Positions 1 through 7,614 of a DNA stretch of 64,000 nt are shown here, one piece after another. The position numbers were made by a program, and so were the translations under genes. The stretch covers positions 545,001-609,000 of the forward strand of contig JAPPUL010000084.1 in the NCBI GenBank assembly GCA_026874595.1. The letters are read 5' to 3'. The notes below the pieces were generated by a model. It was not told the origin of the DNA. It saw only the letters and a program-made list of their open reading frames with translations, and did no database searches. Source of the DNA: Sipunculus nudus (lineage: Eukaryota; Annelida; Sipuncula; Golfingiida; Sipunculidae). The stretch's first letter is position 1, and each line of letters opens with the position of its first letter.

Positions 1-705
1 TATGTCAATCTTACCCTCTTTAATCTTGAGCCAGTTTAAATACCTTATACCTGCACTAACACGCGAGTGTAATACAGCTATCCTATCCTTAGCAAAAGAA
101 CGTGTGAAATTATCAATAAGCTGGGGCGTTAATGCTATCTCTGGAACCAATATCAAAGCCTGTTTCCCTTTCTCTATCACTTGTTTGGCTATATATTTAT
201 AAACTTCAGTTTTCCCAGACCCTGTAACCCCCAAAAGTAAATAAGCTTTAAAAGAAGACTTCTCTATTGACTCAATCACCCTTTTTAAGGCCATAGCCTG
301 CTCATGGTTAAGTTTATGAAAGGCATCACCCTTAAAGAGGGAAGCCTCTTGCTTTATCTTAGATTCTTTACCTTTCTTACTTCTCCTAACACGCTTTACT
401 ATTTTAGGCGCAAATAAAAACACCGCCTCACCAAGTGAACAAAGGTAATAGGAGCAAATCCATCGAGCCAAATCTAGAGAAACTTCATTAAAGCAAGGTA
501 TAGGATCAAGGATCTCAATAAGGTCTTTACATTCAAAACGTGGTTTATCATTATGTTCATTAACAACAAAAGCCTTAACGTTTTTGTTTTTAAAAGGTAC
601 TAAAACACATTTACCAAAAAGGCTTTCATTAAGCATATGTGTTGGGATTTTATAAGTAAAAGCATCTAAAGGGAGATTCAATACTACATCAACATAGGTA
701 TGCAT
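1..705 (-). CDS. priA: Primosomal protein N' (PriA helicase), C-terminal part beyond window
   Basis: The 235 visible codons form the N-terminal part of PriA, the superfamily-2 helicase that reloads the replisome at stalled forks. The ATG is at 705-703 and the gene runs off the left edge. After an N-terminal DNA-binding region of about 110 residues comes the helicase core. Walker A (GVTGSGKTEVY) is near residue 160, followed by LVPEIALTPQ and the LHS segment, all typical of PriA. The Cys-rich zinc region would lie outside the window. It follows the pterin dehydratase gene by about 40 nt on the same strand, so the two may be cotranscribed. Identification is from motifs and is secure. Confidence 0.93.
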   Translation of the reverse strand, partial: MHTYVDVVLNLPLDAFTYKIPTHMLNESLFGKCVLVPFKNKNVKAFVVNEHNDKPRFECKDLIEILDPIPCFNEVSLDLARWICSYYLCSLGEAVFLFAPKIVKRVRRSKKGKESKIKQEASLFKGDAFHKLNHEQAMALKRVIESIEKSSFKAYLLLGVTGSGKTEVYKYIAKQVIEKGKQALILVPEIALTPQLIDNFTRSFAKDRIAVLHSRVSAGIRYLNWLKIKEGKIDI

Positions 706-744
706 TGTACGTGATATATAAGGTTACAGGTTTTATTAGAGTAA

Positions 745-1083
745 TTAAGTTAATCTATCGGTTTTGGCAGCAAATATAAAATCACTTTCGCTAAGACCGT
801 CGATTTTATGAGTCCATAAACTTATCTTAACATATCCCCATCCGAGGTTAATGTCAGGATGGTGTCCTTCAGCTTCAGCAAGGCATCCAACTTTATTAGT
901 AAAATCCAAAGCTTCTTTAAAGTCGGCAAAGGAATATTCTTTTTCGATATGATGCTCATCAAAAAGCCTCCATCCTCCATCAAGCTTTTTATACAAATCC
1001 TTAAGAGGCTTATCCTTAAGCGGAGCAACTCCGCCCTGACAAGGCACACATTTTTTATCAGCAAGACTATATTCAGAATCCAT
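745..1083 (-). CDS. phhB: Pterin-4a-carbinolamine dehydratase (PCD/DCoH family)
   Basis: A 112-residue protein of the usual size for 4a-hydroxytetrahydrobiopterin dehydratase, which recycles the pterin cofactor of aromatic amino-acid hydroxylases. The N-terminal CVPCQGG segment is typical of bacterial members. The catalytic signature EGHHPDINLGW is at about residues 73-83, followed by the WTHKIDGLSESDFIFAAKTD tail. No phenylalanine hydroxylase lies nearby, so its physiological partner is unknown. Free-standing members often have uncertain roles. It lies directly upstream of priA on the same strand. Confidence 0.92.
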   Translation of the reverse strand: MDSEYSLADKKCVPCQGGVAPLKDKPLKDLYKKLDGGWRLFDEHHIEKEYSFADFKEALDFTNKVGCLAEAEGHHPDINLGWGYVKISLWTHKIDGLSESDFIFAAKTDRLT

Positions 1084-1256
1084 AATAAAAATCCTTTATC
1101 TTTAAGTACTCAAAAATATCTATTATGAAAAGATAGTAGTAAGAGCATATTAAATCAAGTCTTTACAGGTTTTATTATTCTATAACAAAACAGTGGTTAA
1201 AAATGCTTTGTTGAGCTATTCTTTCTTTATATTTTTAGATTACAAGGAGATTATAT

Positions 1257-1457
1257 ATGAGACACTTAACTCTTTTTTTATTGCTATTGTTATTAAGCAG
1301 CTGTGTAGAGTTTAAGAGTAGTGAGACTAAGTGGACAAGTCGTTCAGGGCATCAAGTAGTTGTAAGGGACGGGGCATTCTATTTATTTGGTGGGTCTGAT
1401 GGTGCTCCTAAGAACGACGTATGGAGTTTTAGGCTAAGATTAAGGTCCTCTGATTAA
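1257..1457 (+). pseudogene. Truncated kelch-repeat lipoprotein (copy 1)
   Basis: A 66-codon ORF with a good ribosome site (AAGGAG, 7-8 nt before the ATG) and a lipoprotein signal ending in L-L-S-S-C. It contains one kelch blade (RSGHQVVVRDGAFYLFGG...KNDVW). After NDVW the frame runs into unrelated residues and stops, whereas intact paralogues continue for five more blades. The leader and first ~70 coding bases are nearly identical to those of the next copy at 1568. It is a fragment left by deletion or frameshift. A short lipidated one-blade peptide could still be made, but a stable propeller could not. Confidence 0.75.
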
Positions 1458-1567
1458 ATGGCGCTCTTTTTAACCTCTTAAAAATCAAATAATCCATAAA
1501 CAGGTAGTTAAAAATGCTTTGTTGAGCTATACTTGCTCTATATCTTTAGATTACAAGGAGATTATAT

Positions 1568-2334
1568 ATGAGACACTTAACTCTTTTGTTATTGCTATTA
1601 GTTTTAATTAGCTGTGGAAGTGCCTTAACAAACCTCGAAGGGCAATGAGGGGCTGGAGGACAAAGAGAAGGAGGAGGGGTTGGAGGAGGAGAAGATAGCG
1701 AAGCTGAGTGGCGCCTATTGTCAGGCGATGTTGACGGCCCTAAAGGAATAAAATGGTCAGCTCGTAGTGCTCATCAAGTAGTCGTAAAAGACAATACTTT
1801 CTATCTTTTTGGCGGATATGATTCTATAAAAATGACGTATGGCGCTCAAATGATGGCATTAAGTGGGTAGAAGTGCCAAGTAGTGCTAAATGGTCAGGGC
1901 GTCGAGGACATCAAGTGGTAGTAAAAGATGGGGTATTCTATCTTTTTGGCGGGTATGATGGGTATGACGGGGTTAGTGATAGGAATAACAAGAATGACGT
2001 ATGGAAGTGGAGTGGGGATGAAGGAGATGATTGGCAGGTAGTATCAGAACATGAAGATAATCCAACAAAGAAATGGACAGGTCGTTATGGGCATGCAGTT
2101 GTATTAAAAGACAATACTTTCTATCTTTTTGGCGGGCTTGATGGTGATAGTTATTCTAAAAACGACGTATGGAGCTCAACTGATGGAGAGAGCTGGATAG
2201 AACTTAGGACAAGTGCTAAATGGGAAGCACGTTCTTCTCATCAAGTTGTTTTAAAGGATGGTGAGTTTTTTCTTTTTGGTGGTAAGACTGGGAAGAAGAA
2301 TAATCTTAAGAACGACGTATGGGTTTACAGATAA
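1568..2334 (+). pseudogene. Kelch-repeat lipoprotein (copy 2), disrupted by in-frame TGA and a frameshift
   Basis: It starts like copy 1, with the same AAGGAG-ATG context and a signal peptide ending I-S-C. An in-frame TGA lies at 1646-1648, just after the lipidation site (codon 27). The same frame then stays open through a Gly-rich linker and one blade. Near 1830 a base is missing or gained before AAAAATGACGTATGG, moving the remaining blades (WSGRRGHQVVVKDG, NDVWKWSGDEGD, NDVWVYR) into another frame, open from 1873. Two independent lesions make this a pseudogene. Its hairpin terminator follows at 2344. Readthrough or reinitiation at 1873 would give an unexported fragment. Confidence 0.8.
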
Positions 2335-2343
2335 TGCCTAAAT

Positions 2344-2372
2344 AATGTCCTCTTTAATATAAAGGGGGCATT
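2344..2372 (+). terminator. Hairpin after kelch copy 2
   Basis: AATGTCCTCTTT and AAAGGGGGCATT can form a 12-bp stem with G-U pairs around a 5-nt loop. The same hairpin recurs after most kelch genes in this array, so each is probably a separate transcription unit. The following U-run is weak. Confidence 0.6.
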
Positions 2373-2581
2373 ATCTTTAAGTATACTCTTTTGTTTACTT
2401 TTTTTTGTTTACTATACTTAAGTGCGACTTTACTAATATTTATCACTTCTAATTTACTTCTAATATTTTGGTATAATTTATATATTACAAAGGCTCTTAA
2501 TATTCTAGCTTAGAGATTACTTAATCTATAAAAACAGTTGCTTAAGTTATTATATATTATAGTTTAGCTAGGAGTATATTG

Positions 2582-2823
2582 ATGAATTATATAAGTTATT
2601 TTGTAAAGTTTTTGAAGCTATAGCTTTACTTTTTGTTATTAGCGTTATTGGTTTTAAGCAGCTGTGGAAGTGATATAACAAATGAAAAAAACGGAGGTGG
2701 TGGTGCGAGGAAGTCTACCCAATGGACAGCTCGCAGTGGGCATGAAGTAGTTGTAAAAGGTGATAGTATGTATTTGGCGGGAATGATGGTGAAGATAAGA
2801 ACGACGTATGGGTTTTTAAATAA
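2582..2823 (+). pseudogene. Kelch-repeat lipoprotein remnant (copy 3)
   Basis: The ATG at 2582 opens a signal-peptide-like frame that is broken by TAG at 2621-2623 (codon 14). The same frame then continues through the hydrophobic stretch to L-S-S-C-G-S. One kelch blade follows (WTARSGHEVVVKGD), then a small deletion inside Y-L-F-G-G shifts the frame. The other frame reads GGNDGEDKNDVWVFK and stops at 2823. Only one of the usual six blades remains. A TTG at 2633 is the only later start candidate, but it would give too short a signal peptide. A decayed cassette. Confidence 0.8.
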
Positions 2824-2862
2824 AACTTAAACTTTGTTCTTCTTAATTAATCTCCTCTTTTA

Positions 2863-2891
2863 AATGTCCTCTTTAATATAAAGGAGGCATT
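2863..2891 (+). terminator. Hairpin after kelch copy 3
   Basis: AATGTCCTCTTT pairs with AAAGGAGGCATT around a 5-nt loop. It is almost identical to the hairpin at 2344, although the gene before it is a remnant. Confidence 0.6.
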
Positions 2892-3022
2892 ATCTTGTCG
2901 TATTATTCTTCTTAAAGATATCTTAATCTAACATTTGATATGCTCTGAGGATAATAAAGCTTTTCATTACAAATGCCTAACATTACAAATACCTTTTAAT
3001 AAGCTCTACATAGAAATTAGTT

Positions 3023-3102
3023 AATTCATAAAAGAATAGTTTCAAAAAAGCTCTTAAGGTGTGTTTATAGATATAAATACGAACTAGTTAAGGAGCGTTA
3101 AT
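3023..3102 (+). promoter_or_regulatory. Conserved kelch leader (copy 4)
   Basis: This 80-bp block (ATTCATAAA, AATAG, then GTGTTTATAGATATAAAT and AAGGAGCG before the ATG) is almost identical to the block before copy 5 and similar before copies 6, 7 and 8. The TATAGATATAAAT segment is a plausible -10 region. The exact promoter is inferred, but the conservation is directly visible. Confidence 0.5.
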
Positions 3103-3679
3103 ATGGATACATTAAGATTAAAGAAGAGTTTATATATATAGTATTTTTCATAATGGTAGTTGTTGGTTTTAGCGCCTTTATAGGATTTAGTGCATGTACT
3201 AAAGACATAGCAAGTGACTTAGGTAGTGATGATGATTTTAATTGGGAAGAGATTGGAGAAAGTGTAGGATGGACAGCCCGTAATAATCATCAAGTGGTAT
3301 TAAAGGGGGATTCTTTTTTTCTTTTGGGTGGTTCTAATTTAGATTCTAATAACGACGTATGGAGCTCAAGCGATGGAGCAAGCTGGACCCAAGTGACAAA
3401 CAGTGCGCCATGGGCAGCCCGTTCTGGCCATCAAGTGGTATTAAAGGGGATTCTTTTTATCTTTTTGGTGGGAGGATTAGTTCTGGCGAGCTTCAGAATG
3501 ACGTATGGAAGTCAACTGATGGAGTTAATTGGACAGAAGTCTCAGCAGGAGGAGCAGCAAGCGAGAGCCAATGGTCAGAACGAGAAGCACATCAAGTAAT
3601 CTTAAAAGATAGTAATTTCTTTATTTTTGGTGGTTGGCGCAATCAGAATAACCTGAATGACGTATGGGTATACAAATAA
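3103..3679 (+). pseudogene. Kelch-repeat lipoprotein (copy 4), out of frame at a TA repeat and a G run
   Basis: The leader, ribosome site and first codons match copy 5 at 3856 base for base, except that the signal-peptide codons contain (TA)5 at 3131-3140 where copy 5 has (TA)4. The extra TA brings a TAG stop at codon 13. Downstream the frame reopens (from 3153) with the lipobox F-S-A-C and two blades. It is then lost again at 3446-3449, where a GGGG run replaces the GGGGG found in the same blade of copy 5. The last blades (NDVWKSTDGVNW, NDVWVYK) lie in a third frame. Both lesions sit in slippage-prone tracts. It is called a pseudogene here, but a reversible off state is possible. Confidence 0.75.
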
Positions 3680-3687
3680 AGCTTATA

Positions 3688-3737
3688 ATGTTCTCTTTGA
3701 TATTTAATTGATATTTAATTGATATTTAAGGGAACAT
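3688..3737 (+). terminator. Hairpin with repeat-expanded loop after kelch copy 4
   Basis: ATGTTCTCTTT pairs with AAGGGAACAT. The loop contains three copies of the 11-bp unit GATATTTAATT (last copy partial). The stem corresponds to the hairpins after the other kelch genes, with the loop enlarged by tandem duplication. Confidence 0.5.
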
Positions 3738-3778
3738 ATACTTGAGCTTATATCTCTCTCCTCCTACAAATCAAACAA

Positions 3779-3855
3779 TTATAAAAAGAGTAGTTTAAAA
3801 AAGCTCTTAAGGTGTGTTTATAGATATAAATACGAACTAGTTAAGGAGCGTTAAT
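3779..3855 (+). promoter_or_regulatory. Conserved kelch leader (copy 5)
   Basis: Almost identical to the leader before copy 4. It ends in AAGGAGCG about 8 nt before the ATG. Confidence 0.5.
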
Positions 3856-4875
3856 ATGGATACATTAAGATTAAAGAAGAGTTTATATATAGTATTTTTC
3901 ATAATGGTAGTTGTTGGTTTTAGCGCCTTTATAGGATTTAGTGCATGTACTAAAGACATTCCAGGCTCACTTGGGATTGGAGACGGAGGAGGCGATACAA
4001 TAACCTATTCTTGGACAAAGCTAAAAGAGAATGTGGAATGGAGCGCCCGTAAAAATCATCCAACACTTCTAAAAGTGGATAAATTTTATCTTTTTGGCGG
4101 AAATGACGGTTCTTATAAAAACGACGTATGGAGCTCAAGCGATGGAGCAAGCTGGACCCAAGTGACAAACAGTGCGCCATGGGCAGCCCGTTCTGGCCAT
4201 CAAGTGGTATTAAAGGGGGATTCTTTTTTTATTTTTGGCGGGAAGGTTGGTTCTAGTACATACAAAAACGACGTATGGAGCTCAAGCGATGGAGAGACAT
4301 GGATAGAGCTAACGCCAAGTGCGGGATGGACAGGCCGTACAGCGCATCAAGTAGTATTAAAGGGGGATTCTTTTTATCTTTTTGGCGGAAATGACGGTTC
4401 TTATAAAAACGATGTATGGAGCTCAAGCGATGGAGAGACATGGACAAAGGTAATAGAGAATGCCGCATGGACCGCCCGTACAGCTCATCAAGTAGTATTA
4501 AAGGGGGATTCTTTTTATCTTTTTGGCGGGAAGGTTGGTTCTAGTACATACAAAAACGATGTATGGAGCTCAAACGATGGAGAGACATGGACAAAGGTAA
4601 TAGAGAATGCCGCCTGGACAGCCCGTAGAAATCACGAAGCGGTATTAAAAGGAGATGAGTTTTTTATTTTTGGCGGGAAGGTTGGTACAAATAATTTAAA
4701 CGACGTATGGAGCTCAAGAGATGGCGCTACTTGGGAAGAACTAACGGCGAGTGCGCCATGGTCAGTCCGTCAGGGACATGCAATAGTCTTAAAGGGAGAA
4801 GACATCTTTCTTTTTGGAGGGACTATAGATGGTACAAATAACTTAAACGACGTATGGGTGTACAGGAGAGACTAA
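3856..4875 (+). CDS. Six-bladed kelch-propeller lipoprotein (copy 5), intact
   Basis: A 339-residue protein. Residues 1-35 form a signal peptide (basic start, long hydrophobic run) with a lax lipobox F-S-A-C, so it is probably a lipidated envelope or surface protein. Six repeats of about 48 residues follow, each with the pattern W-[TS]-x-R-x-x-H-x-x-V-L-K-G-D-x-F-[YF]-[LI]-F-G-G, then N-D-V-W-S-S-x-D-G-x-x-W. This is the kelch pattern, and six units suggest one closed propeller. Blades 1-2 and 3-4 are a near-exact 288-bp tandem duplication (A-B-A-B order). The start is fixed by AAGGAGCG. The ligand is unknown; kelch propellers usually bind proteins or glycans. Confidence 0.88.
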   Translation: MDTLRLKKSLYIVFFIMVVVGFSAFIGFSACTKDIPGSLGIGDGGGDTITYSWTKLKENVEWSARKNHPTLLKVDKFYLFGGNDGSYKNDVWSSSDGASWTQVTNSAPWAARSGHQVVLKGDSFFIFGGKVGSSTYKNDVWSSSDGETWIELTPSAGWTGRTAHQVVLKGDSFYLFGGNDGSYKNDVWSSSDGETWTKVIENAAWTARTAHQVVLKGDSFYLFGGKVGSSTYKNDVWSSNDGETWTKVIENAAWTARRNHEAVLKGDEFFIFGGKVGTNNLNDVWSSRDGATWEELTASAPWSVRQGHAIVLKGEDIFLFGGTIDGTNNLNDVWVYRRD

Positions 4876-4879
4876 GTTT

Positions 4880-4903
4880 ATGGTCCTGCTTTATAGGAGG
4901 CAT
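4880..4903 (+). terminator. Hairpin after kelch copy 5
   Basis: ATGGTCCT and AGGAGGCAT pair around a short loop. This is a shorter version of the kelch-array hairpin. Confidence 0.5.
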
Positions 4904-4940
4904 TAATTTGTCCTCTTACAAGTCCTTTTAATAAATAAAT

Positions 4941-5018
4941 AATTCATAAAAATAATAGTTTAAAAGCTCTTATAGCTGTGTTTATAGGTATAAATAATAG
5001 ATCTTAGGGAGTGTTTAT
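4941..5018 (+). promoter_or_regulatory. Conserved kelch leader (copy 6)
   Basis: Contains AATTCATAAA, AATAGTTTAAAAGCTCTTATAG, then CTGTGTTTATAGGTATAAAT and TTAGGGAG before the ATG. These are the same elements, in the same order, as before copies 4, 5, 7 and 8. Confidence 0.45.
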
Positions 5019-6113
5019 ATGGACACATTAACATTAAAGAAAAGTTTATATATAGTATTTTTCATATTGGTAGTTGTTGGTTTTAGTGCGTTTATAGGCT
5101 TTAGTGCATGCAATAAGGACCTAACAACCGATTCTGGTGGTGGAGAACCGAGTGCACCTGAAGTTAATCCTGACGAAAACTATAGCTGGAAAGAGCATAC
5201 AGCAGCAGCCGAGTGGTCCCCTCGCAAGGCACATCAAGTAGTCTTAAAGGGAGAAGAGTTTTATTTTATGGGAGGACAGGGTAATGGCAAGTGGAACGAC
5301 GTATGGAAATCAAGCGATGGCACTACTTGGACACCGGTAATAGCGAATGCCGCATGGGAAGGTCGTTATAATCATCAAGTAGTTGTAAAGAATGGAGAGT
5401 TTTATTTATTTGGAGGACAGAGTAATGTTGGTCTTCATAATGACGTATGGAAGTCAAGTGATGGGGAAACTTGGACAGAGATATCGGCAGATGACCCAAC
5501 AACTACAAGCAAATGGCTTCCACGAGGTATGCATAGAGTGCTATTAAAGGGAGATGAGTTTTATCTTATAGGAGGGTTTACTCCACAGACTAGTCCAGGG
5601 ATACGGAATGACGTATGGAAGTCAAGTGATGGAATAAATTGGACGGAAGTCTCAGCCCATGATGCTGGTGCTACAAACAAATGGGAAAGTCGTTATAATT
5701 ACGACGTGGTACTAAAGGACGGAGCATTCTATGTATTTGGGGGCTATGGCTTTGTTGGTGGTACTCCTCTAAACGATGTATGGAAATCAAATGATGGGGT
5801 AAGTTGGACGCAGATATCGCCCCAGGATGCAAACACTACAAGCAAATGGACAATTCGCCAACATCATAATGTAGTAGTAAAGGGGGGCTATTTCTATCTT
5901 TTAGGAGGAGAGACGAACAATGTTAATAGGAATGATGCATGGAGATCAAGCGATGGTATCACTTGGAAGCAGGCATCAGAGAATGATCCGGCAACACCTA
6001 TGTGGTCAGCTCGGAGAGAATTTGCAGCCCTTGTAAAAGGAGATGCTATATATGTATTTGGAGGTAATGATGGGGCTGATAAGCAAGACGTATGGATCTT
6101 CAGTGAAGATTAA
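5019..6113 (+). CDS. Six-bladed kelch-propeller lipoprotein (copy 6), intact
   Basis: A 364-residue paralogue. Its signal peptide is nearly identical to that of copy 5 (lipobox F-S-A-C), followed by an acidic, Gly/Pro-rich linker (about residues 35-60) and six kelch blades. Most blades end in NDVWKSSDG-x-x-W; the fifth reads NDAW and the last QDVWIF. Inter-blade loops are longer and more varied than in copy 5 (for example FTPQTSPGIRNDVW), so the binding face probably differs. It ends in a 14-bp repeat array that includes the stop codon region, followed by the array hairpin. Confidence 0.88.
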   Translation: MDTLTLKKSLYIVFFILVVVGFSAFIGFSACNKDLTTDSGGGEPSAPEVNPDENYSWKEHTAAAEWSPRKAHQVVLKGEEFYFMGGQGNGKWNDVWKSSDGTTWTPVIANAAWEGRYNHQVVVKNGEFYLFGGQSNVGLHNDVWKSSDGETWTEISADDPTTTSKWLPRGMHRVLLKGDEFYLIGGFTPQTSPGIRNDVWKSSDGINWTEVSAHDAGATNKWESRYNYDVVLKDGAFYVFGGYGFVGGTPLNDVWKSNDGVSWTQISPQDANTTSKWTIRQHHNVVVKGGYFYLLGGETNNVNRNDAWRSSDGITWKQASENDPATPMWSARREFAALVKGDAIYVFGGNDGADKQDVWIFSED

Positions 6114-6170
6114 AAAGTGAAGATTAAAAAGTGAAGATAAAAAAGTAAAGATAAAAAAGTAAAGATAAAT
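6102..6170 (+). repeat. 14-bp tandem repeat spanning the end of kelch copy 6
   Basis: About five copies of AGTGAAGATTAAAA, the later ones drifting to AGTAAAGATAAAAA. The first copy carries the last codons and TAA of copy 6. Every unit contains a TAA, so copy-number change would not extend the protein. Confidence 0.85.
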
Positions 6171-6196
6171 AATGCCCTCTTTATTTAAGGGGGCAT
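6171..6196 (+). terminator. Hairpin after kelch copy 6
   Basis: AATGCCCTCTTTA and TTTAAGGGGGCATT form a near-perfect stem with a very short loop. It directly follows the 14-bp repeat array. Confidence 0.65.
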
Positions 6197-6308
6197 TAGC
6201 CTGTCGTATTACTCTTCTTAAATATATTCTCATCTAATATTTTGTTATTCTTTGTGCATTACAAAGCATCTTACTACTCTAACTTACTACTCTAGCTTAG
6301 AAATTAAT

Positions 6309-6381
6309 TAATTCATAAAATAATAGATTAAAAGTGCTCCACACTGTGTTTATAGATATAAATCTACTTAGGAGCGTTTAT
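6309..6381 (+). promoter_or_regulatory. Conserved kelch leader (copy 7)
   Basis: Contains AATTCATAAAATAATAG, ACTGTGTTTATAGATATAAAT and TTAGGAGCG. The same element order as before the other intact kelch genes. Confidence 0.45.
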
Positions 6382-7356
6382 ATGGAGACATTAACATTAA
6401 AGAAGAGTTTATATATAATACTATTTATATTAGTAGTAGCAGGTTTTAGTGCGTTTATAGGACTTAGTGCGTGCAACCAGGACCTAACTGGCACATCTGA
6501 GAAGAGCTATGCCTGGAGACAGTTAACAGCTTCGGCAGCCTGGCCAAGTCGTTCTGATGTTCAAGTTGTTTTAAAGGGAAATGATTTCTATCTTTTGGGT
6601 GGGCATAACGGTGTAGATAGGATGAATGATGTATGGAAGTCAAGCGATGGTGTTACTTGGACAAAGCTAATAGAGAATGCAGCATGGCTTTCTCGTAATG
6701 GTCATAGAGCGGCTGTAAATGGGGATTCAATTTATATTAGTGGTGGGCATTCACCTACTCATGAGGATGATGTATGGAAGTCAACTGACGGTGAGACTTG
6801 GGAAGAGAGGACAGCGAGTGCACCTTGGGCTGGTCGTTTTTATCATGAAATGGTTGTAAAGGATGAAACGTTTTATGTTTTGGGAGGGAGTAGTGGTACA
6901 ACTCCTTTGAATGATGTATGGAACTCAACTGATGGAATAAATTGGGAAGAGAGGGCAGCGAGTGCACCTTGGGCTGCTCGTAGTAGATATAAAGCGGTTG
7001 TAAAGGATGGAGAGTTGTATATTTTTGGAGGACAGGGCACGGTTTTGTTGAATGACGTATGGAGGTCAAGTGATGGAGCAAGTTGGGTAGAGGTTACAAA
7101 GAATGCGCAATGGTCTGCAAGACGCTCTCATGAAGTGATTGTAAAGAATGGCGAATTTTATCTTTATGGGGGCGAGTCATCCGCTGGGAACCTGAGTGAC
7201 ATTTGGAAGTCAAGCGATGGAGAGACTTGGGAAAAGGTTACAGATAGTGCTCCATGGGGTATGCGTGCTACTCATCAAGTGCTTTTAAGAGGTGATAATA
7301 TCTATCTTTTGGGAGGAAGCGCTACAAGCGACGTCTGGGTATACAGCAAAGAGTAA
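6382..7356 (+). CDS. Six-bladed kelch-propeller lipoprotein (copy 7), intact
   Basis: The 324-residue form starts at the ATG at 6382. An upstream in-frame ATG at 6334 would add 16 residues before the conserved METLTLKKSLY start and ignores the TTAGGAGCG ribosome site, so it was not chosen. The signal peptide ends at L-S-A-C. Six blades follow, with terminators NDVW, DDVW, NDVW, NDVW, SDIW and SDVWVY. The blades are the most diverged of the intact set. Codon use and base composition match its neighbours. A lipidated propeller of unknown ligand. Confidence 0.87.
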   Translation: METLTLKKSLYIILFILVVAGFSAFIGLSACNQDLTGTSEKSYAWRQLTASAAWPSRSDVQVVLKGNDFYLLGGHNGVDRMNDVWKSSDGVTWTKLIENAAWLSRNGHRAAVNGDSIYISGGHSPTHEDDVWKSTDGETWEERTASAPWAGRFYHEMVVKDETFYVLGGSSGTTPLNDVWNSTDGINWEERAASAPWAARSRYKAVVKDGELYIFGGQGTVLLNDVWRSSDGASWVEVTKNAQWSARRSHEVIVKNGEFYLYGGESSAGNLSDIWKSSDGETWEKVTDSAPWGMRATHQVLLRGDNIYLLGGSATSDVWVYSKE

Positions 7357-7380
7357 AACTTAAAGATTAAACTATAATGT

Positions 7381-7407
7381 AATGTCCTCTTTAATAAAGG
7401 GGACATT
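7381..7407 (+). terminator. Hairpin after kelch copy 7
   Basis: AATGTCCTCTTTA pairs with TAAAGGGGACATT across a minimal loop. Confidence 0.6.
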
Positions 7408-7521
7408 AACTTGCCGTAAGCTTACTCTGCTTAGGTTTATGTTCTCTACCAAGCTAATACATTCTAAAAACAAAAAAACAACTTAAAACTACTCTACACT
7501 AAGCAAACTCACCAAATAGTT

Positions 7522-7614
7522 AATTCATAAATAAAAAAAAAAGAATAGATTAAAAGTGCTTGTAGCTGTGTTTATAGATACAAAATCTATGATATTGGAT
7601 TTAAGGAGAGCGCT
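7522..7614 (+). promoter_or_regulatory. Conserved kelch leader (copy 8), with an A run
   Basis: AATTCATAAATAAAAAAAAAAGAATAG is followed by GCTGTGTTTATAGATACAAA and AAGGAGAG. The A run between the two conserved parts is longer than in the other leaders and could vary in length. Confidence 0.45.

Noticed and set aside
1646-1648. TGA read as an amino acid (recoded genetic code)
   Set aside because: TGA ends aroE and the ABC permease and serves in the RF2 frameshift site, and RF2 is present. The in-frame TGAs in kelch copies are accompanied by frameshifts.
4253-4468. Small ORFs antisense to kelch blades
   Set aside because: They recur at the same place in each blade because the blade DNA repeats. 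They have no ribosome sites and no independent conservation.
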